Positions 19,514 through 29,738 are shown, numbered from the stretch's first letter. The stretch: 64,000 nt of DNA from Bacteroidota bacterium (GCA_009773455.1 WSXU01000014.1:1-64000); one strand, 5' to 3'. Notes: generated by a model from the sequence alone, not told the origin. Translations and numbers: made by a program.

Positions 19514-21643
19514 ATGACAAACGACGAATTAAACGTCAATGAAGAATTAACCAATGCCGAAGGCGTTTCGGAAGAACCTACCAGTGAGGTTGAAGAAACC
19601 GTTGAAGCAGAAGTTGTTAACGAACCCGTTGCAGAAGAAGCAGAAGAAGTAGTTGCTGAAGCTGAAAAAGAAGCAGAGGCTGAAGTAATTGCAGAAGCTG
19701 AAGAAATGGCTGTAGCAGAAGCAGAAGCGGAAGTTGCAGTTGAAGCAGAAGTTCCCGCAGAAGCAGAAGTTGAAGCAGTTGTTACTGATGATGACGATGA
19801 GCCTACCGTTGAAAAACTGAAAGCTCCGCTCGTAACCCAGATTTCACTCGAAAATTTTGACTGGGATGCCATCGGCAAGAAACACGAAAACTATTCAGCT
19901 GACGAGCGCACAAAACTCGAAGACCTTTATGACAAAACCCTCAGTTCAATTGTTGAGCACGAAGTGATCGACGGAACAGTGGTTGCCATGAATTCACGCG
20001 AAGTCGTGGTGAACATTGGTTTCAAATCCGACGGTGTTATTCCTCAATCTGAACTCAGATATAATCCCAACCTCAAGGTTGGCGATATGATTGAAGTATA
20101 TGTTGAAAGCCAGGAAGACATGGGCGGTCAGCTTATTCTTTCACACAAGAAAGCCCGCATCCTACGTTCATGGGAGCGCGTTAACCAGGCATTCGAAAAA
20201 GAAGAAATCATCAATGGTTATGTTAAATGCCGTACCAAAGGTGGTCTTATTGTTGATGTATTCGGTATTGAGGCTTTCCTCCCGGGTTCACAGATCGACG
20301 TAAAACCCATCCGCGATTACGATGTTTATGTTGATAAAGTCATGGAATTCAAGGTTGTTAAAATCAACCAGGAATACAAGAACGTAGTTGTTTCGCACAA
20401 GGCGCTTATCGAAGACGAACTTGAGCAGCAGAAAGCCGATATCATCAGCAAGCTTGAAAAAGGTCAGATTCTCGAAGGTACCGTCAAGAACATCACATCT
20501 TACGGTGTATTCATCGACCTCGGTGGTGTTGACGGTCTTGTTCACATTACCGACCTCTCCTGGGGACGTATCAACCATCCTGAAGAAATCGTTCAGCTTG
20601 ATCAGAAAATCAAGGTGGTTATTCTTGACTTTGATGAAAACAAAAAACGCATCGCCCTCGGTCTCAAACAGCTTACCCCGCATCCATGGGATTCGCTCAG
20701 CGAAACCGTTAAGGTTGGTGATCAGGTTAAAGGCCGCGTAGTGGTTATTGCCGATTACGGTGCATTTATCGAAATCGCCCCTGGTGTTGAAGGTCTGATC
20801 CACGTTTCAGAAATGTCATGGTCGCAGCACCTGCGCACCGCTCAGGACTTCCTGAAAGTCGGTGATGAAGTTGAAGCCGTTATCCTGACCCTCGACCGTG
20901 AAGAACGCAAGATGTCGCTCGGGATCAAACAGCTCATTCCGGATCCATGGACAAACATCCGTGAGAAATATCCGCTCAACTCGAAACATGTTGCTACCGT
21001 TCGCAATTTTACCAACTTCGGTATTTTTGTTGAACTCGAAGAGGGTGTTGACGGTCTGATCCACATCTCTGACCTCTCATGGTCGAAGAAAATCAAGCAT
21101 CCAGCAGAATTTACCAAGATCGGCGAGAAGATTGATGTAATCGTTCTGGACGTTGATGTTGAAAACCGCAGGCTGAGCCTTGGTCACAAACAGCTTGAAG
21201 AGAATCCTTGGGATGTTTTTGAATCGGTATTCTCTGTTGGTTCGGTACACAAAGGTACCATTACCAGCGCAAGCGATAAGGGAATGGTTGTTGCCCTGCC
21301 CTATGGTGTTGAAGGATTTGCTCCGCTCCGCCATGTTGTGAAGGAAGACAATACCCAGGCCAGAGTTGAGGAATCACTCGATTTCAAAGTAATTGAATTC
21401 TCAAAAGATAACAAGAAGATCATTCTTTCTCACAGCCGGATATTCCAGGATGTAGCTTCAACTGAGCGCGCCAAGGAATCAGCTTCGAAAGAAAGTGCAG
21501 AGAATTCAACCAAACGTGCTGTCAAGAAACTGAAAGATAACCTGGAGAAGACTACCCTGGGCGATCTGGAAGCACTTGCCAACCTGAAATCCGATATGGA
21601 AGAATCAGAAAAGGCAGCAGCCAGGAAGAAGAAAGAAGAATAA
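19514..21643 (+). CDS. rpsA: 30S ribosomal protein S1 with acidic Ala/Glu-rich N-terminal extension
   Basis: S1 binds mRNA on the small ribosomal subunit and helps unfold and position leaders, which matters in a phylum that uses Shine-Dalgarno sites weakly. The C-terminal part has six S1 (OB-fold) RNA-binding domains, at about residues 155-225, 232-300, 318-386, 403-473, 490-560 and 575-643; the middle ones carry classic GVFIDL/GLVHITDLSW motifs. The total of 709 residues is longer than the usual 550-620, because the first ~95 residues are an almost pure Ala/Glu/Val stretch ending in an Asp run (DDDDEP). That extension is low complexity and strongly acidic. A terminator follows. Confidence 0.95.
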   Translation: MTNDELNVNEELTNAEGVSEEPTSEVEETVEAEVVNEPVAEEAEEVVAEAEKEAEAEVIAEAEEMAVAEAEAEVAVEAEVPAEAEVEAVVTDDDDEPTVEKLKAPLVTQISLENFDWDAIGKKHENYSADERTKLEDLYDKTLSSIVEHEVIDGTVVAMNSREVVVNIGFKSDGVIPQSELRYNPNLKVGDMIEVYVESQEDMGGQLILSHKKARILRSWERVNQAFEKEEIINGYVKCRTKGGLIVDVFGIEAFLPGSQIDVKPIRDYDVYVDKVMEFKVVKINQEYKNVVVSHKALIEDELEQQKADIISKLEKGQILEGTVKNITSYGVFIDLGGVDGLVHITDLSWGRINHPEEIVQLDQKIKVVILDFDENKKRIALGLKQLTPHPWDSLSETVKVGDQVKGRVVVIADYGAFIEIAPGVEGLIHVSEMSWSQHLRTAQDFLKVGDEVEAVILTLDREERKMSLGIKQLIPDPWTNIREKYPLNSKHVATVRNFTNFGIFVELEEGVDGLIHISDLSWSKKIKHPAEFTKIGEKIDVIVLDVDVENRRLSLGHKQLEENPWDVFESVFSVGSVHKGTITSASDKGMVVALPYGVEGFAPLRHVVKEDNTQARVEESLDFKVIEFSKDNKKIILSHSRIFQDVASTERAKESASKESAENSTKRAVKKLKDNLEKTTLGDLEALANLKSDMEESEKAAARKKKEE

Positions 21644-21662
21644 ATCCTTCTGAAAATCACTG

Positions 21663-21690
21663 AAAAAATCCCCGGAATGGGGATTTTTTC
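21663..21690 (+). terminator. Rho-independent terminator after rpsA
   Basis: AAAAATCCCC and GGGGATTTTTT form a stem with a GGAAT loop and a built-in T tail, 20 bases past the rpsA stop. It lies upstream of the RNase Z start chosen here. Confidence 0.9.
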
Positions 21691-21778
21691 GTTTCAGGCC
21701 CGGCCGTATTGTATTTTTTATGATTTTTACGGTTTCTGCCATCAATGGAATGGTGAATGGATCCGGCAATACTATAAG

Positions 21779-22693
21779 ATGAGAGAATTTTCTGTTACCA
21801 TACTCGGAAGCAGTGCTGCACTGCCCTACAAGAACCGAAATCTTACTGCTCAACTGGTGAACCATGCCGGGCGCAGTTTCCTGATTGACTGTGGTGAAGG
21901 GACACAGATGCAACTGACCCGGCTTAAGCTCAAGGGTATGCGCATCGGTCATATTTTTATCAGTCATCTTCATGGTGACCATTTCTATGGGCTGATCGGT
22001 CTGATATCAACTTTTCATCTGCTGGGACGAAAGGATGATCTGCATATCTATGGTCCGCCAGACCTGGAAATTATTCTTAAGATGCAGCTTGAAGCATCGA
22101 TGACCACGCTGGTATACAGAATGTTCTTTCACCCGACACAGAGCGATTTCCCTGAAGTCATCTATGAAGATGACGGCCTGACCATAACCACACTGCCCAT
22201 GGTACACAGGGTACCCACCACAGGTTTTCTTTTTGCCGAGAAACAATATCCCCGTCACATCAACATGGAAGCGGCAGAGATACTGAATGTACCCTACACC
22301 AGTTTCAGTGATCTGAAACTCGGGCTGGATTACACAGCATCTGACGGAGCCATCATACATAACAGTGATCTGACCATTGAGCCGGGTAAACCACGATCCT
22401 ATGCCTGTTGCTCCGATACGCTGTTTCATGAACCACTGGCTGACATCATCAGTGGATGCAACCTGATGTATCATGAAGCTACCTTTATGAATGCCATGGC
22501 TGAGGTGGCTGTAGCCAAAATGCACTCAACAGCGGCAGATGCGGCGCGGGTTGCTGAAAAGGCCGGGGCAGGCAAGCTGATCATCGGGCATTTTTCAGCC
22601 AGGTATGAAAATCTTTTACCGCTGCTTGAAGAAGCGCGTGCGGTTTTCCAGGAGAGTTATCTCGCCGAAGAGGGAAATGTATTCCAGGTATAG
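21779..22693 (+). CDS. rnz: Ribonuclease Z
   Basis: RNase Z removes the 3' trailer from tRNA precursors. The 304-residue protein has the metallo-beta-lactamase fold with the zinc motif HLHGDHFYGL (near residue 62), an N-terminal LGSSAALPYKNRNLTAQLV segment, a later histidine in VHRVPTTGF, and the conserved SDT and GHFSARY motifs. I chose the ATG at 21779, since MREFSVTILGSS matches the family start; a longer reading from 21677 would begin inside the rpsA terminator. The gene ends one base from the converging histidine kinase gene. Confidence 0.93.
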   Translation: MREFSVTILGSSAALPYKNRNLTAQLVNHAGRSFLIDCGEGTQMQLTRLKLKGMRIGHIFISHLHGDHFYGLIGLISTFHLLGRKDDLHIYGPPDLEIILKMQLEASMTTLVYRMFFHPTQSDFPEVIYEDDGLTITTLPMVHRVPTTGFLFAEKQYPRHINMEAAEILNVPYTSFSDLKLGLDYTASDGAIIHNSDLTIEPGKPRSYACCSDTLFHEPLADIISGCNLMYHEATFMNAMAEVAVAKMHSTAADAARVAEKAGAGKLIIGHFSARYENLLPLLEEARAVFQESYLAEEGNVFQV

Positions 22694-22694
22694 C

Positions 22695-25523
22695 CTATTC
22701 GTAAAGAATTCCGGAGAAAAGCCTGAGCAGGGTTTTCTTGTCGTAAGGTTTTGCCAGGTAATGTGAACAGCCGTTCGAAAGCAGCTTTTCCCTGTCACCC
22801 TGCATGGTATAGCCTGTAACAGCGATGATGGGCGTGTTTTTGTAATTTTCGAGGGTGCGCACCTGGTTGGCGATCGACATGCCATTGGGGCCAGCTCCGA
22901 GGTTGATATCCATCAGAATGGCATCGTAGGTTTTGCGCTTTATTTTTTCAAGGGCAACATAACCGTTTTCAGCCATTTCAGTATTACAGAGTTCGCGCAG
23001 GTAAAGGGCGGCAAGGCGCCGGTTAATTTCGTTGTCTTCAACAATCAGTACTTCCGGGACAGGTCCACGGCTCAGACGCTGGGTGTTGATCGCCCTGACA
23101 GGCTCCTGTTCAGGTTCGGTTTCAAAGGTGTCGGGGAGAATGTAAGGCAGCCCGATGTAAAAGTCTGATCCTTTTTCAGGTACACTGTCAACCCAAAGGC
23201 GTGCATTGATCAGTCTGGCTATTTTTACGCACAAGGCCAGACCAAGACCGCTGCCTTCGAAAGTACGTGAAAGTCCCTCGCTTACCTGGCGGAATTCCTC
23301 AAAGATCAACTTATGGTGTTCAGGTGCGATTCCGATTCCGGTATCGCTGATCCTGATGATGGCTTCAGATTTATTCCTGTCATTCACATAGGCGCTGACT
23401 GAAATTCCTCCATCAATGGTGAATTTGATGGCGTTGTCGAGCAGGTGGTGCAGCAGTTGTCCCAGCAGTTTTTCATCGGCAAGAACATTGATTGTAGGAG
23501 GCAGCGCCGTGCGCAGGTACAATCCCTTGTCGCCGGCAATGGAGTGCAGGTTTCTGAGCAGCGGCAGGAAAACGGATTTTACCACCACCGGCTTTATTTT
23601 CAGGCTGTCGATGTTCGACTCGATCGCTGAAAGGTCCATGATCGAATTCAGGGTCGACATCAGCCTGTTAGCTGACTTGAAAATGGTGGAAGCCATCACC
23701 TTAAGCCGTTCCTCTTCCAGTTCTTCGAGCAGGATCTCCGAAAATCCCAGTATGCCGGTCATCGGTGTTCTGAGTTCATGGCTCATATTGGCGAGCAATG
23801 ATGATTTCAGCCGGCTCGATTCTTCAGCTTCGTTTTTGGCATTCACCAGCGCTTCATCGCTGCCGATGCGTTGAATGGAAAGGGCAATCTGTTCCGAAAC
23901 GAAAATCAGGATATTCTTTTCATCTTCACCGTAAGTGATGTCTGGCGTATAGGATTGAAGCACAAGCACACCCAATACCCTGTCATGGGTTTTCAGGGGT
24001 ACACCGAGCCATGATTCCGGTATCTGAACCGGCTTAAGGATAATTTTCTCCTGTATCATCAGGTCGATGGCCGATGCTGAAACCAGCAAGGGCTCGCCTG
24101 AACCTAGAACGTAACCTATGAGGCCTTTGTCTGCAGTTTCGGCATCAGGAATACCGGCAGGGTCGATACAATATGGAAAGTTTATTTTATGATCATCATT
24201 GTCAATAAGTGCAACCAGCAGGTTTGGCGCCGGCATGAGTGAAGCAATAATTCTGTGTATTGCTTCCATCAGGTGAGAAAGGTTATGCTGCGAGTGGATC
24301 AGCTGTGAAATCTGGAAAGCTGAAGCTTTCAGGCTTTCGGCTATCTTTCTGGTTGTGATGTCGTGAATGGTCCCGGTCCAGCGTTTCATACTGCCACCGG
24401 AATTGAATTCAAGCCTGGCTTCCGTATACAGATGGCGGATGTTTTTCCTTCCATCGATAATCCTGTATTCTGCTCTGTATGAATCTTTTCCGGAAGATAT
24501 GGCATCCTCAATCACTTTCCGGCAGGCATCGAGATCCCCCGGATGTATCAGATCATAATGATTGATGTGCTCCGGTGTTATTGCTGTTTGCGGCGTTTCA
24601 ATTCCGAGTAATTCGAAGAAATTCCAGGTAAGGATGACAGTTTTTTCATCGAAGGTAGCATCCCAGCTGCCGATCCCTGAAATCTGCTGCATATGGTTCA
24701 GCCTTTCCTGACTGAGAGAAAGCGCTTCTTCCGTTTCCTTGAGATCGGTTATGTCACGGATAATCGCCAGTAGCCTGTTGTCTTCTACAGAAACCAACCT
24801 GTATTCCAGGTACCTTTTCTTTCCACCGTATTCAATGGTTTGATAAAAAGTCTGTGGTCTTCCGGATAATGTGGCTTCCCTGAATTTTTCCAGAATGTCC
24901 TGCGATTTTTCGGGAAGAATCAGTTGAAGATTATCATTTTTAATAAGCTTTCCCATATAGGGAATCGCGAAGTTGGGATTCTGGTTGACATCGATCACAT
25001 TCGCCTGGCTGTCGAAAAGGACCAGAAGATCGGGAATGGTCTCAAGAATGGTTTTGTTGTGCAGGCTGATATCGCTGAGGGTATGATACTCTATTGATGC
25101 CGGAGACGATGGGCTGACAGTTTCATATTGCGTGGTTCCGGAAGGTGAGGGGTCGGGAAAGAAACGGTACACATCAAATATGGATGAACCATCCGGTTTA
25201 ATCGTTTCTTTTGTGAAATGGCATGAAAGAGCCTGGTTTTCAATACTCCTTAAGACAGTGGACATTGTTCCGGTATGATTGGCCGGTAATACAACGTTTT
25301 CCGGGTGTTCTGGATTTGCTATAAGATGGGTGACTTCTTTCCGGTATAATTCTTCACCACTAAATCCGGTCAGGGAGCAAAAGGCTTTGTTGACCCGGAG
25401 AATAATGCCTGTTTTGTCCGATAACAGGGTGGCTGTCTGAGAATAGTCCAGCCAGTCAAACCTTGTATCTGAATGTATCTCCCCTTCTGAACTCTTTTTA
25501 AATTCAAACAAACCAGATGTCAT
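22695..25523 (-). CDS. Hybrid sensor histidine kinase (PAS-PAS-PAS-GAF-HisKA-HATPase-REC)
   Basis: A 942-residue soluble-looking hybrid kinase without an obvious transmembrane segment. Domains in order: PAS (about 28-140), PAS (150-270), PAS of the PAS_3 type (275-395), GAF (410-555), HisKA with the phosphorylated histidine in NMSHELRTPMTGI (near 585), HATPase_c with N, G1 and G2 boxes (690-800; ISDTGIGIA and GSGLGLALC), and a receiver with the phosphoacceptor in AILMDINLG (825-940). The input signal is unknown; stacked PAS and GAF domains suggest a cytoplasmic small-molecule or redox cue. It is the last of three kinases on the minus strand and converges with rnz. No DNA-binding output domain is present. 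Confidence 0.93.
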   Translation of the reverse strand: MTSGLFEFKKSSEGEIHSDTRFDWLDYSQTATLLSDKTGIILRVNKAFCSLTGFSGEELYRKEVTHLIANPEHPENVVLPANHTGTMSTVLRSIENQALSCHFTKETIKPDGSSIFDVYRFFPDPSPSGTTQYETVSPSSPASIEYHTLSDISLHNKTILETIPDLLVLFDSQANVIDVNQNPNFAIPYMGKLIKNDNLQLILPEKSQDILEKFREATLSGRPQTFYQTIEYGGKKRYLEYRLVSVEDNRLLAIIRDITDLKETEEALSLSQERLNHMQQISGIGSWDATFDEKTVILTWNFFELLGIETPQTAITPEHINHYDLIHPGDLDACRKVIEDAISSGKDSYRAEYRIIDGRKNIRHLYTEARLEFNSGGSMKRWTGTIHDITTRKIAESLKASAFQISQLIHSQHNLSHLMEAIHRIIASLMPAPNLLVALIDNDDHKINFPYCIDPAGIPDAETADKGLIGYVLGSGEPLLVSASAIDLMIQEKIILKPVQIPESWLGVPLKTHDRVLGVLVLQSYTPDITYGEDEKNILIFVSEQIALSIQRIGSDEALVNAKNEAEESSRLKSSLLANMSHELRTPMTGILGFSEILLEELEEERLKVMASTIFKSANRLMSTLNSIMDLSAIESNIDSLKIKPVVVKSVFLPLLRNLHSIAGDKGLYLRTALPPTINVLADEKLLGQLLHHLLDNAIKFTIDGGISVSAYVNDRNKSEAIIRISDTGIGIAPEHHKLIFEEFRQVSEGLSRTFEGSGLGLALCVKIARLINARLWVDSVPEKGSDFYIGLPYILPDTFETEPEQEPVRAINTQRLSRGPVPEVLIVEDNEINRRLAALYLRELCNTEMAENGYVALEKIKRKTYDAILMDINLGAGPNGMSIANQVRTLENYKNTPIIAVTGYTMQGDREKLLSNGCSHYLAKPYDKKTLLRLFSGILYE

Positions 25524-25643
25524 TTCCAGTATTTTTTCTTACCCGTGTATTTTAACCCCCACGTAAAAGTAAAAAAAAATTACATCTGAAACAAGAAAGC
25601 TAACTTTTTTAAAAAGATTTCGGAAAGAAATGATGAATGCAAC

Positions 25644-26786
25644 TTAGCCGGCAGGCAGGGTAAACGAAAAGGTGGTGCCTTTCCCTGGTGTTGATTCAAC
25701 AACGATTCTTCCGCCCATCTTTTCAACCATCTCTTTACAAAGCATCAACCCAAGTCCGGACCCGGTTTCATTAGCTGTTCCGGCGGTTGAAATATTCTTG
25801 CCCGGGCAGAAAAGGTCCTTAAGTTTGGCTTCAGTCATTCCAACCCCCTGATCCCTGACACTGGTGATGATTTGGTTGTTTTCCATCTCGCATCCGATCT
25901 CAACAATACCGCCATTGTTGCTGAATTTGATGGCATTTCCCAGAAGATTATGCAGGATAATGCGCAGCATATCGGGATCAGCGGTAACAAAGGAATCATC
26001 GGTTACTTTAGCGTCGAATTGTATTCTTTTCTTGGCAGAATTCAGGGCCAGGACATCGGTCGATTTTCTGACCTGAGCCTTCATCTGGAGTTTCAAAGGT
26101 TTGTATTCAAGACTACTGGTTTGCAATTTAGCCCAGTTCAGCAGGTTTTGAATCAGGGTATGAAGCTGATCAGAAGTGTCACGGATCAGCCTGAGTGAAT
26201 CCTCGAGGTCCTGCTTTTCGTAGGCATCAAAATTTTCAACGAGAATATTTGTGAGTGTAAGCAATCCGGCGAAGGGACTGCGCAGGTCATGCGATACGAT
26301 GGAAAACAATTTGTCTTTTGTTGTCAGCAGATGGGATAATTCTGATTTTTGCTGAAGAATCAGATCGCGTGACTGCTTTAGTTCAATGTGGGTGGATACC
26401 CTGGCCAGCAGTTCAGCCGATTTGAATGGTTTGGTGATGTAGTCAACTGCCCCGGACTCAAAACCTTTCAGGATGTCCTGTGTATCGGAACGGGCAGTCA
26501 GAAAAATAACCGGGATGTGCTCTGATGCCGGGTCCTCCTTCATGAGGCGGCATGCGGTCAGCCCATCCATTTCAGGCATGGCAATATCCAGTAGTACCAG
26601 GTCGGGTTTCCGGCCTGCTGCTATACTAACCGCTTGTTTTCCATTGTTTGCGATGGCAATCTGATAACCCTCCTTCCTAAGTATATTGCCCAGAACTGCA
26701 AGGTTTTCAGCAAGATCATCCACTATTAAAATTAATGGGGGTGGCTGATTGTTAAAACCCTTAAATGCCTCACTTAGCCGGTTCAT
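25644..26786 (-). CDS. Response regulator-histidine kinase hybrid (REC-HisKA-HATPase)
   Basis: A 380-residue protein with the reversed order of a kinase controlled by its own receiver. The receiver domain (about 17-135) has LILIVDDLAEN and the phosphoacceptor in LVLLDIAMPEMDG. HisKA carries SHDLRSPFAGLL (near 165), and HATPase_c spans about 265-378 with VRDQGVGMT and GSGLGLMLC. It would accept phosphate from another kinase and then act as a kinase itself, an intermediate in a phosphorelay. Its start overlaps the end of the upstream 941-residue kinase gene by 17 bases, which points to translational coupling; the third kinase begins 120 bases downstream. Confidence 0.92.
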   Translation of the reverse strand: MNRLSEAFKGFNNQPPPLILIVDDLAENLAVLGNILRKEGYQIAIANNGKQAVSIAAGRKPDLVLLDIAMPEMDGLTACRLMKEDPASEHIPVIFLTARSDTQDILKGFESGAVDYITKPFKSAELLARVSTHIELKQSRDLILQQKSELSHLLTTKDKLFSIVSHDLRSPFAGLLTLTNILVENFDAYEKQDLEDSLRLIRDTSDQLHTLIQNLLNWAKLQTSSLEYKPLKLQMKAQVRKSTDVLALNSAKKRIQFDAKVTDDSFVTADPDMLRIILHNLLGNAIKFSNNGGIVEIGCEMENNQIITSVRDQGVGMTEAKLKDLFCPGKNISTAGTANETGSGLGLMLCKEMVEKMGGRIVVESTPGKGTTFSFTLPAG

Positions 26787-29595
26787 GATTTTTTAGTTTT
26801 CGGATTAGTTCTTCCAGGTTGTTGAATGACATGAATAGCTTGTCAATCATAAAAGCCTCTGAATAGTACTTTAATTCATTGGCAAGATCAATGAGTTTTC
26901 CTGATTGGTGTTGTTCTGCCAATGCCATCAAACGGATTGAATAAGCGATGATCTCATCCACAATCATTCCTTCACGAACTGAGTTCAGTTCATCCAACAA
27001 TTCATCGTAGCTGATTGAATCATCGCAACTTATATCCGGAATTGCCGGATCTGACCCAACAGATGTCACCTCAGAGCGTACATGATTGTCCGGCCTGACG
27101 GCAGTTGTGTTGGTATGATTAAGAAATTTCGCCAGTTCTGAAACAAGTAAACCCGGTGTAACCGGTTTCTGCAGGTAACCGTCACAAGCTGCCTGTACCT
27201 CTTCTGACTGGCATTTCATTGTCGAAGCCGTAAGTGCCAATACTGGAATATTCTGAAGGTAGGGATCTGACTTAATAAGGCGGGTAGCTGTATATCCATC
27301 CATCACCGGCATCTGCATATCCATCAGAATGAGGTCAGGTTTGTGCTCTCTTGCCATGGCAATGGCTACTTCCCCATTGATGGCTTCCAGAAGACGGATG
27401 TTCCTGCTGCTAAGCATCTCCCGGATTACCAATCTGTTTACATCAATATCTTCGACGAGAAGGATAAGCTGATTGTCAAATGTAAAGGATCTGGCCTTTG
27501 CATAATCATCAGCAAGTGAAACTTGTTGTTTCCCCGATGAAACAGCTACATTAAACAATTTTATGCTGAAAATGCTGCCTTTACCGGGTTCGCTTTCGAC
27601 CGAAATTGTACCGTTCATCATCTCCACCAGCCTTCGGGTGATGGTGAGGCCCAGACCGGTACCACCATATTTTCGGGTACTTTGCCCTTCCTGCTGTCGA
27701 AATGCCTGGAAGATGGTTTCATGTTGGTCTGAAGGAATGCCTATTCCGGTATCTGAAACCTCGAACAGCAAGTCGATCCGGCTGGTGTCACCGGGTTTAC
27801 TGACTGATTTGCAGGTGAGCGAAATTTCTCCTGTTTTGGTAAACTTTACTGCATTGCCGACCAGGTTAAACAAGACCTGCCTGATCCTGGTCTCATCAAG
27901 CAATAATGATTCGGGAAGTAAAGGATCAGATTTTACATAAAAGCCAAGATTTTTCTCCTGTGTGGGCAGTGAAAAGATCCGGGTAAGTTCATTCAACAGG
28001 CTTTGTGGGTTGACCGGTTCCAGTTCGATGGTTATTTTTCCGGCTTCGATCTTTGAAAGGTCAAGGATGTCGTTGATCAGCAGCAGAAGGTTTTTACCGC
28101 TTTTATTGATCACATCCACAAATTCAAGTTGTTTTGAATTACTTAGCTGTTCGGTGAGAAGCTCTGAGAATCCCATGATGGCATTCAAAGGAGTTCGTAT
28201 TTCATGACTCATGTTTGCCAGAAATTCACTTTTTGCCTTGTTGGCGCGATCCGCAGCTTCTTTGGCTTTAATGAGTTCGATTTCAGACTCCTTACGATAG
28301 GTGATGTTTTCTACAACAATCAGCACCTGCGGATTACTGGTAATATCCTGCAACAACACAAGGTTCAGAATTACAGGAACCTGCCTGTTATCCGACGTCC
28401 ACAAAGTTATTTCGACAGGACCGGCACTTCTGTCGTATTTCAGGGCAACGATTACTTCATGCTTAACCCTGACATGCTCCTGGGGAATAAAGTCAAAGAA
28501 AGTTGCTTTGCCTATCAGGTCTTTGGTTTGTCCCAGCATCTCCAGAAATGCCCGGTTAACATCGGTTATTACACCATAGTCATCAGTAAGGACAAGTCCG
28601 AGAGGTGATTCTTCATACATGAACCTGAACCTGTTTTCACTGAAGCGAAGCTTCTCTTCCGACCGGTGGCGCATGATGGCACTGCCAATTCCGGTTGCAA
28701 GACTTCTCAGGATATAGGTTTCGGACTCTGTCCAGCCAGTTCCGTCTGAGCAGTCGTCAAATCCTATAAAACCCAGTAAACTGTTTTCTGCAAAAACTGG
28801 CACCACGAGCAATGAAATAATATCCTGGGGCTCAAGCAATTCACGTTCCTCAACAGGGAAGTCCCTGACAAATCCACTCACTACATCACCTTTTTCAAGG
28901 ATGCTGTTCCATCTCGGGATAAAATCAGCCGGTAGATTCTGCAGATCAGGATTGTTTATCTGGGGTTCTACTCCGGGTTTGCACCATTCAAAACGCTGAC
29001 TTATAGCTGCGCCTGAACCTGATGGATTTGCATGGTATTCGAAAAGATATACTCTGTCAACATGCGTTGAATTACCAATGATGCTGAAGGCGTAATTTAT
29101 GGCTTCGTTAAGATCATTGCCCAGTAGCAGGGCATTGGTAGCCTTGGCTATGCCTTCAAGTATTTCGGATTGCCGGGCCAGCCTGATTTCCGCTTGTTTT
29201 CTTCTGGTAATATTTCGAGCCAGTGCAATAAACCTCCTTTCGGAAGAATCTGATCTCTTTTCAGATACAGATAATTCATACCATTCAGTAACACTGTTTT
29301 GCGTGATGCTGTATTGAATTCCCTCTGAAGAACCTTTGATGATGGCCTGTTTTATGGCCAACTCAACCTGAATACTAATGGATATAGGCAAAACATCTGC
29401 TGACCGTTTACCGACAAATTCGGATGGCGGCAATAACAAAGCCGAATCATCCGGTGCCTGATAACTGTGAATGATTCCTTTCTCATCCACTTCAAACATA
29501 ATGTCCGGAATAGCCTTCAGAGTTGCCTCAAGCAAGGCTATTTTCTCCTGCAGACCTCCTATAACAATATCATGATCCATGTCTGTTGTATTCAA
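26770..29595 (-). CDS. Hybrid sensor histidine kinase (PAS-GAF-PAS-HisKA-HATPase-REC)
   Basis: A 941-residue cytoplasmic-type hybrid kinase and the first gene of the three-kinase operon. Domains in order: PAS (about 20-135), GAF (150-310), PAS (320-440), HisKA with NMSHEIRTPLNAIMGF (near 460), HATPase_c (565-680; VSDTGIGIP and GTGLGLTIT), and a receiver with the phosphoacceptor in LILMDMQMP (about 710-825). The final ~70 residues are helical, like a histidine-phosphotransfer domain, but I could not find the expected active histidine, so that is unproven. The gene overlaps the next kinase by 17 bases. A terminator for tcdA lies just upstream, so the operon must start within about 60 bases. Confidence 0.92.
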   Translation of the reverse strand: MNTTDMDHDIVIGGLQEKIALLEATLKAIPDIMFEVDEKGIIHSYQAPDDSALLLPPSEFVGKRSADVLPISISIQVELAIKQAIIKGSSEGIQYSITQNSVTEWYELSVSEKRSDSSERRFIALARNITRRKQAEIRLARQSEILEGIAKATNALLLGNDLNEAINYAFSIIGNSTHVDRVYLFEYHANPSGSGAAISQRFEWCKPGVEPQINNPDLQNLPADFIPRWNSILEKGDVVSGFVRDFPVEERELLEPQDIISLLVVPVFAENSLLGFIGFDDCSDGTGWTESETYILRSLATGIGSAIMRHRSEEKLRFSENRFRFMYEESPLGLVLTDDYGVITDVNRAFLEMLGQTKDLIGKATFFDFIPQEHVRVKHEVIVALKYDRSAGPVEITLWTSDNRQVPVILNLVLLQDITSNPQVLIVVENITYRKESEIELIKAKEAADRANKAKSEFLANMSHEIRTPLNAIMGFSELLTEQLSNSKQLEFVDVINKSGKNLLLLINDILDLSKIEAGKITIELEPVNPQSLLNELTRIFSLPTQEKNLGFYVKSDPLLPESLLLDETRIRQVLFNLVGNAVKFTKTGEISLTCKSVSKPGDTSRIDLLFEVSDTGIGIPSDQHETIFQAFRQQEGQSTRKYGGTGLGLTITRRLVEMMNGTISVESEPGKGSIFSIKLFNVAVSSGKQQVSLADDYAKARSFTFDNQLILLVEDIDVNRLVIREMLSSRNIRLLEAINGEVAIAMAREHKPDLILMDMQMPVMDGYTATRLIKSDPYLQNIPVLALTASTMKCQSEEVQAACDGYLQKPVTPGLLVSELAKFLNHTNTTAVRPDNHVRSEVTSVGSDPAIPDISCDDSISYDELLDELNSVREGMIVDEIIAYSIRLMALAEQHQSGKLIDLANELKYYSEAFMIDKLFMSFNNLEELIRKLKNHEPAK

Positions 29596-29652
29596 TTCAT
29601 ATTGTTACTTTGTGAACATCTATTGATATTCCCCGATACATTCTACAACAAT

Positions 29653-29680
29653 TAAAAAATCATGACTATGTGAGTCATGA
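29653..29680 (-). terminator. Rho-independent terminator after tcdA
   Basis: On the minus strand TCATGACT and AGTCATGA form a perfect 8-bp stem with a 5-base loop, followed by TTTTTTAATTG. It separates tcdA from the three-kinase operon. Confidence 0.8.
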
Positions 29681-29738
29681 CAGTAAAAGATTAATATTAA
29701 AAAATAATGAAAGTAACCTGAGGCAGAGCAATGGGGAG

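Noticed and set aside
21677-21778. Upstream extension of RNase Z
   Set aside because: It begins inside the rpsA terminator, and the family starts at MREFSVTILGSS (21779).
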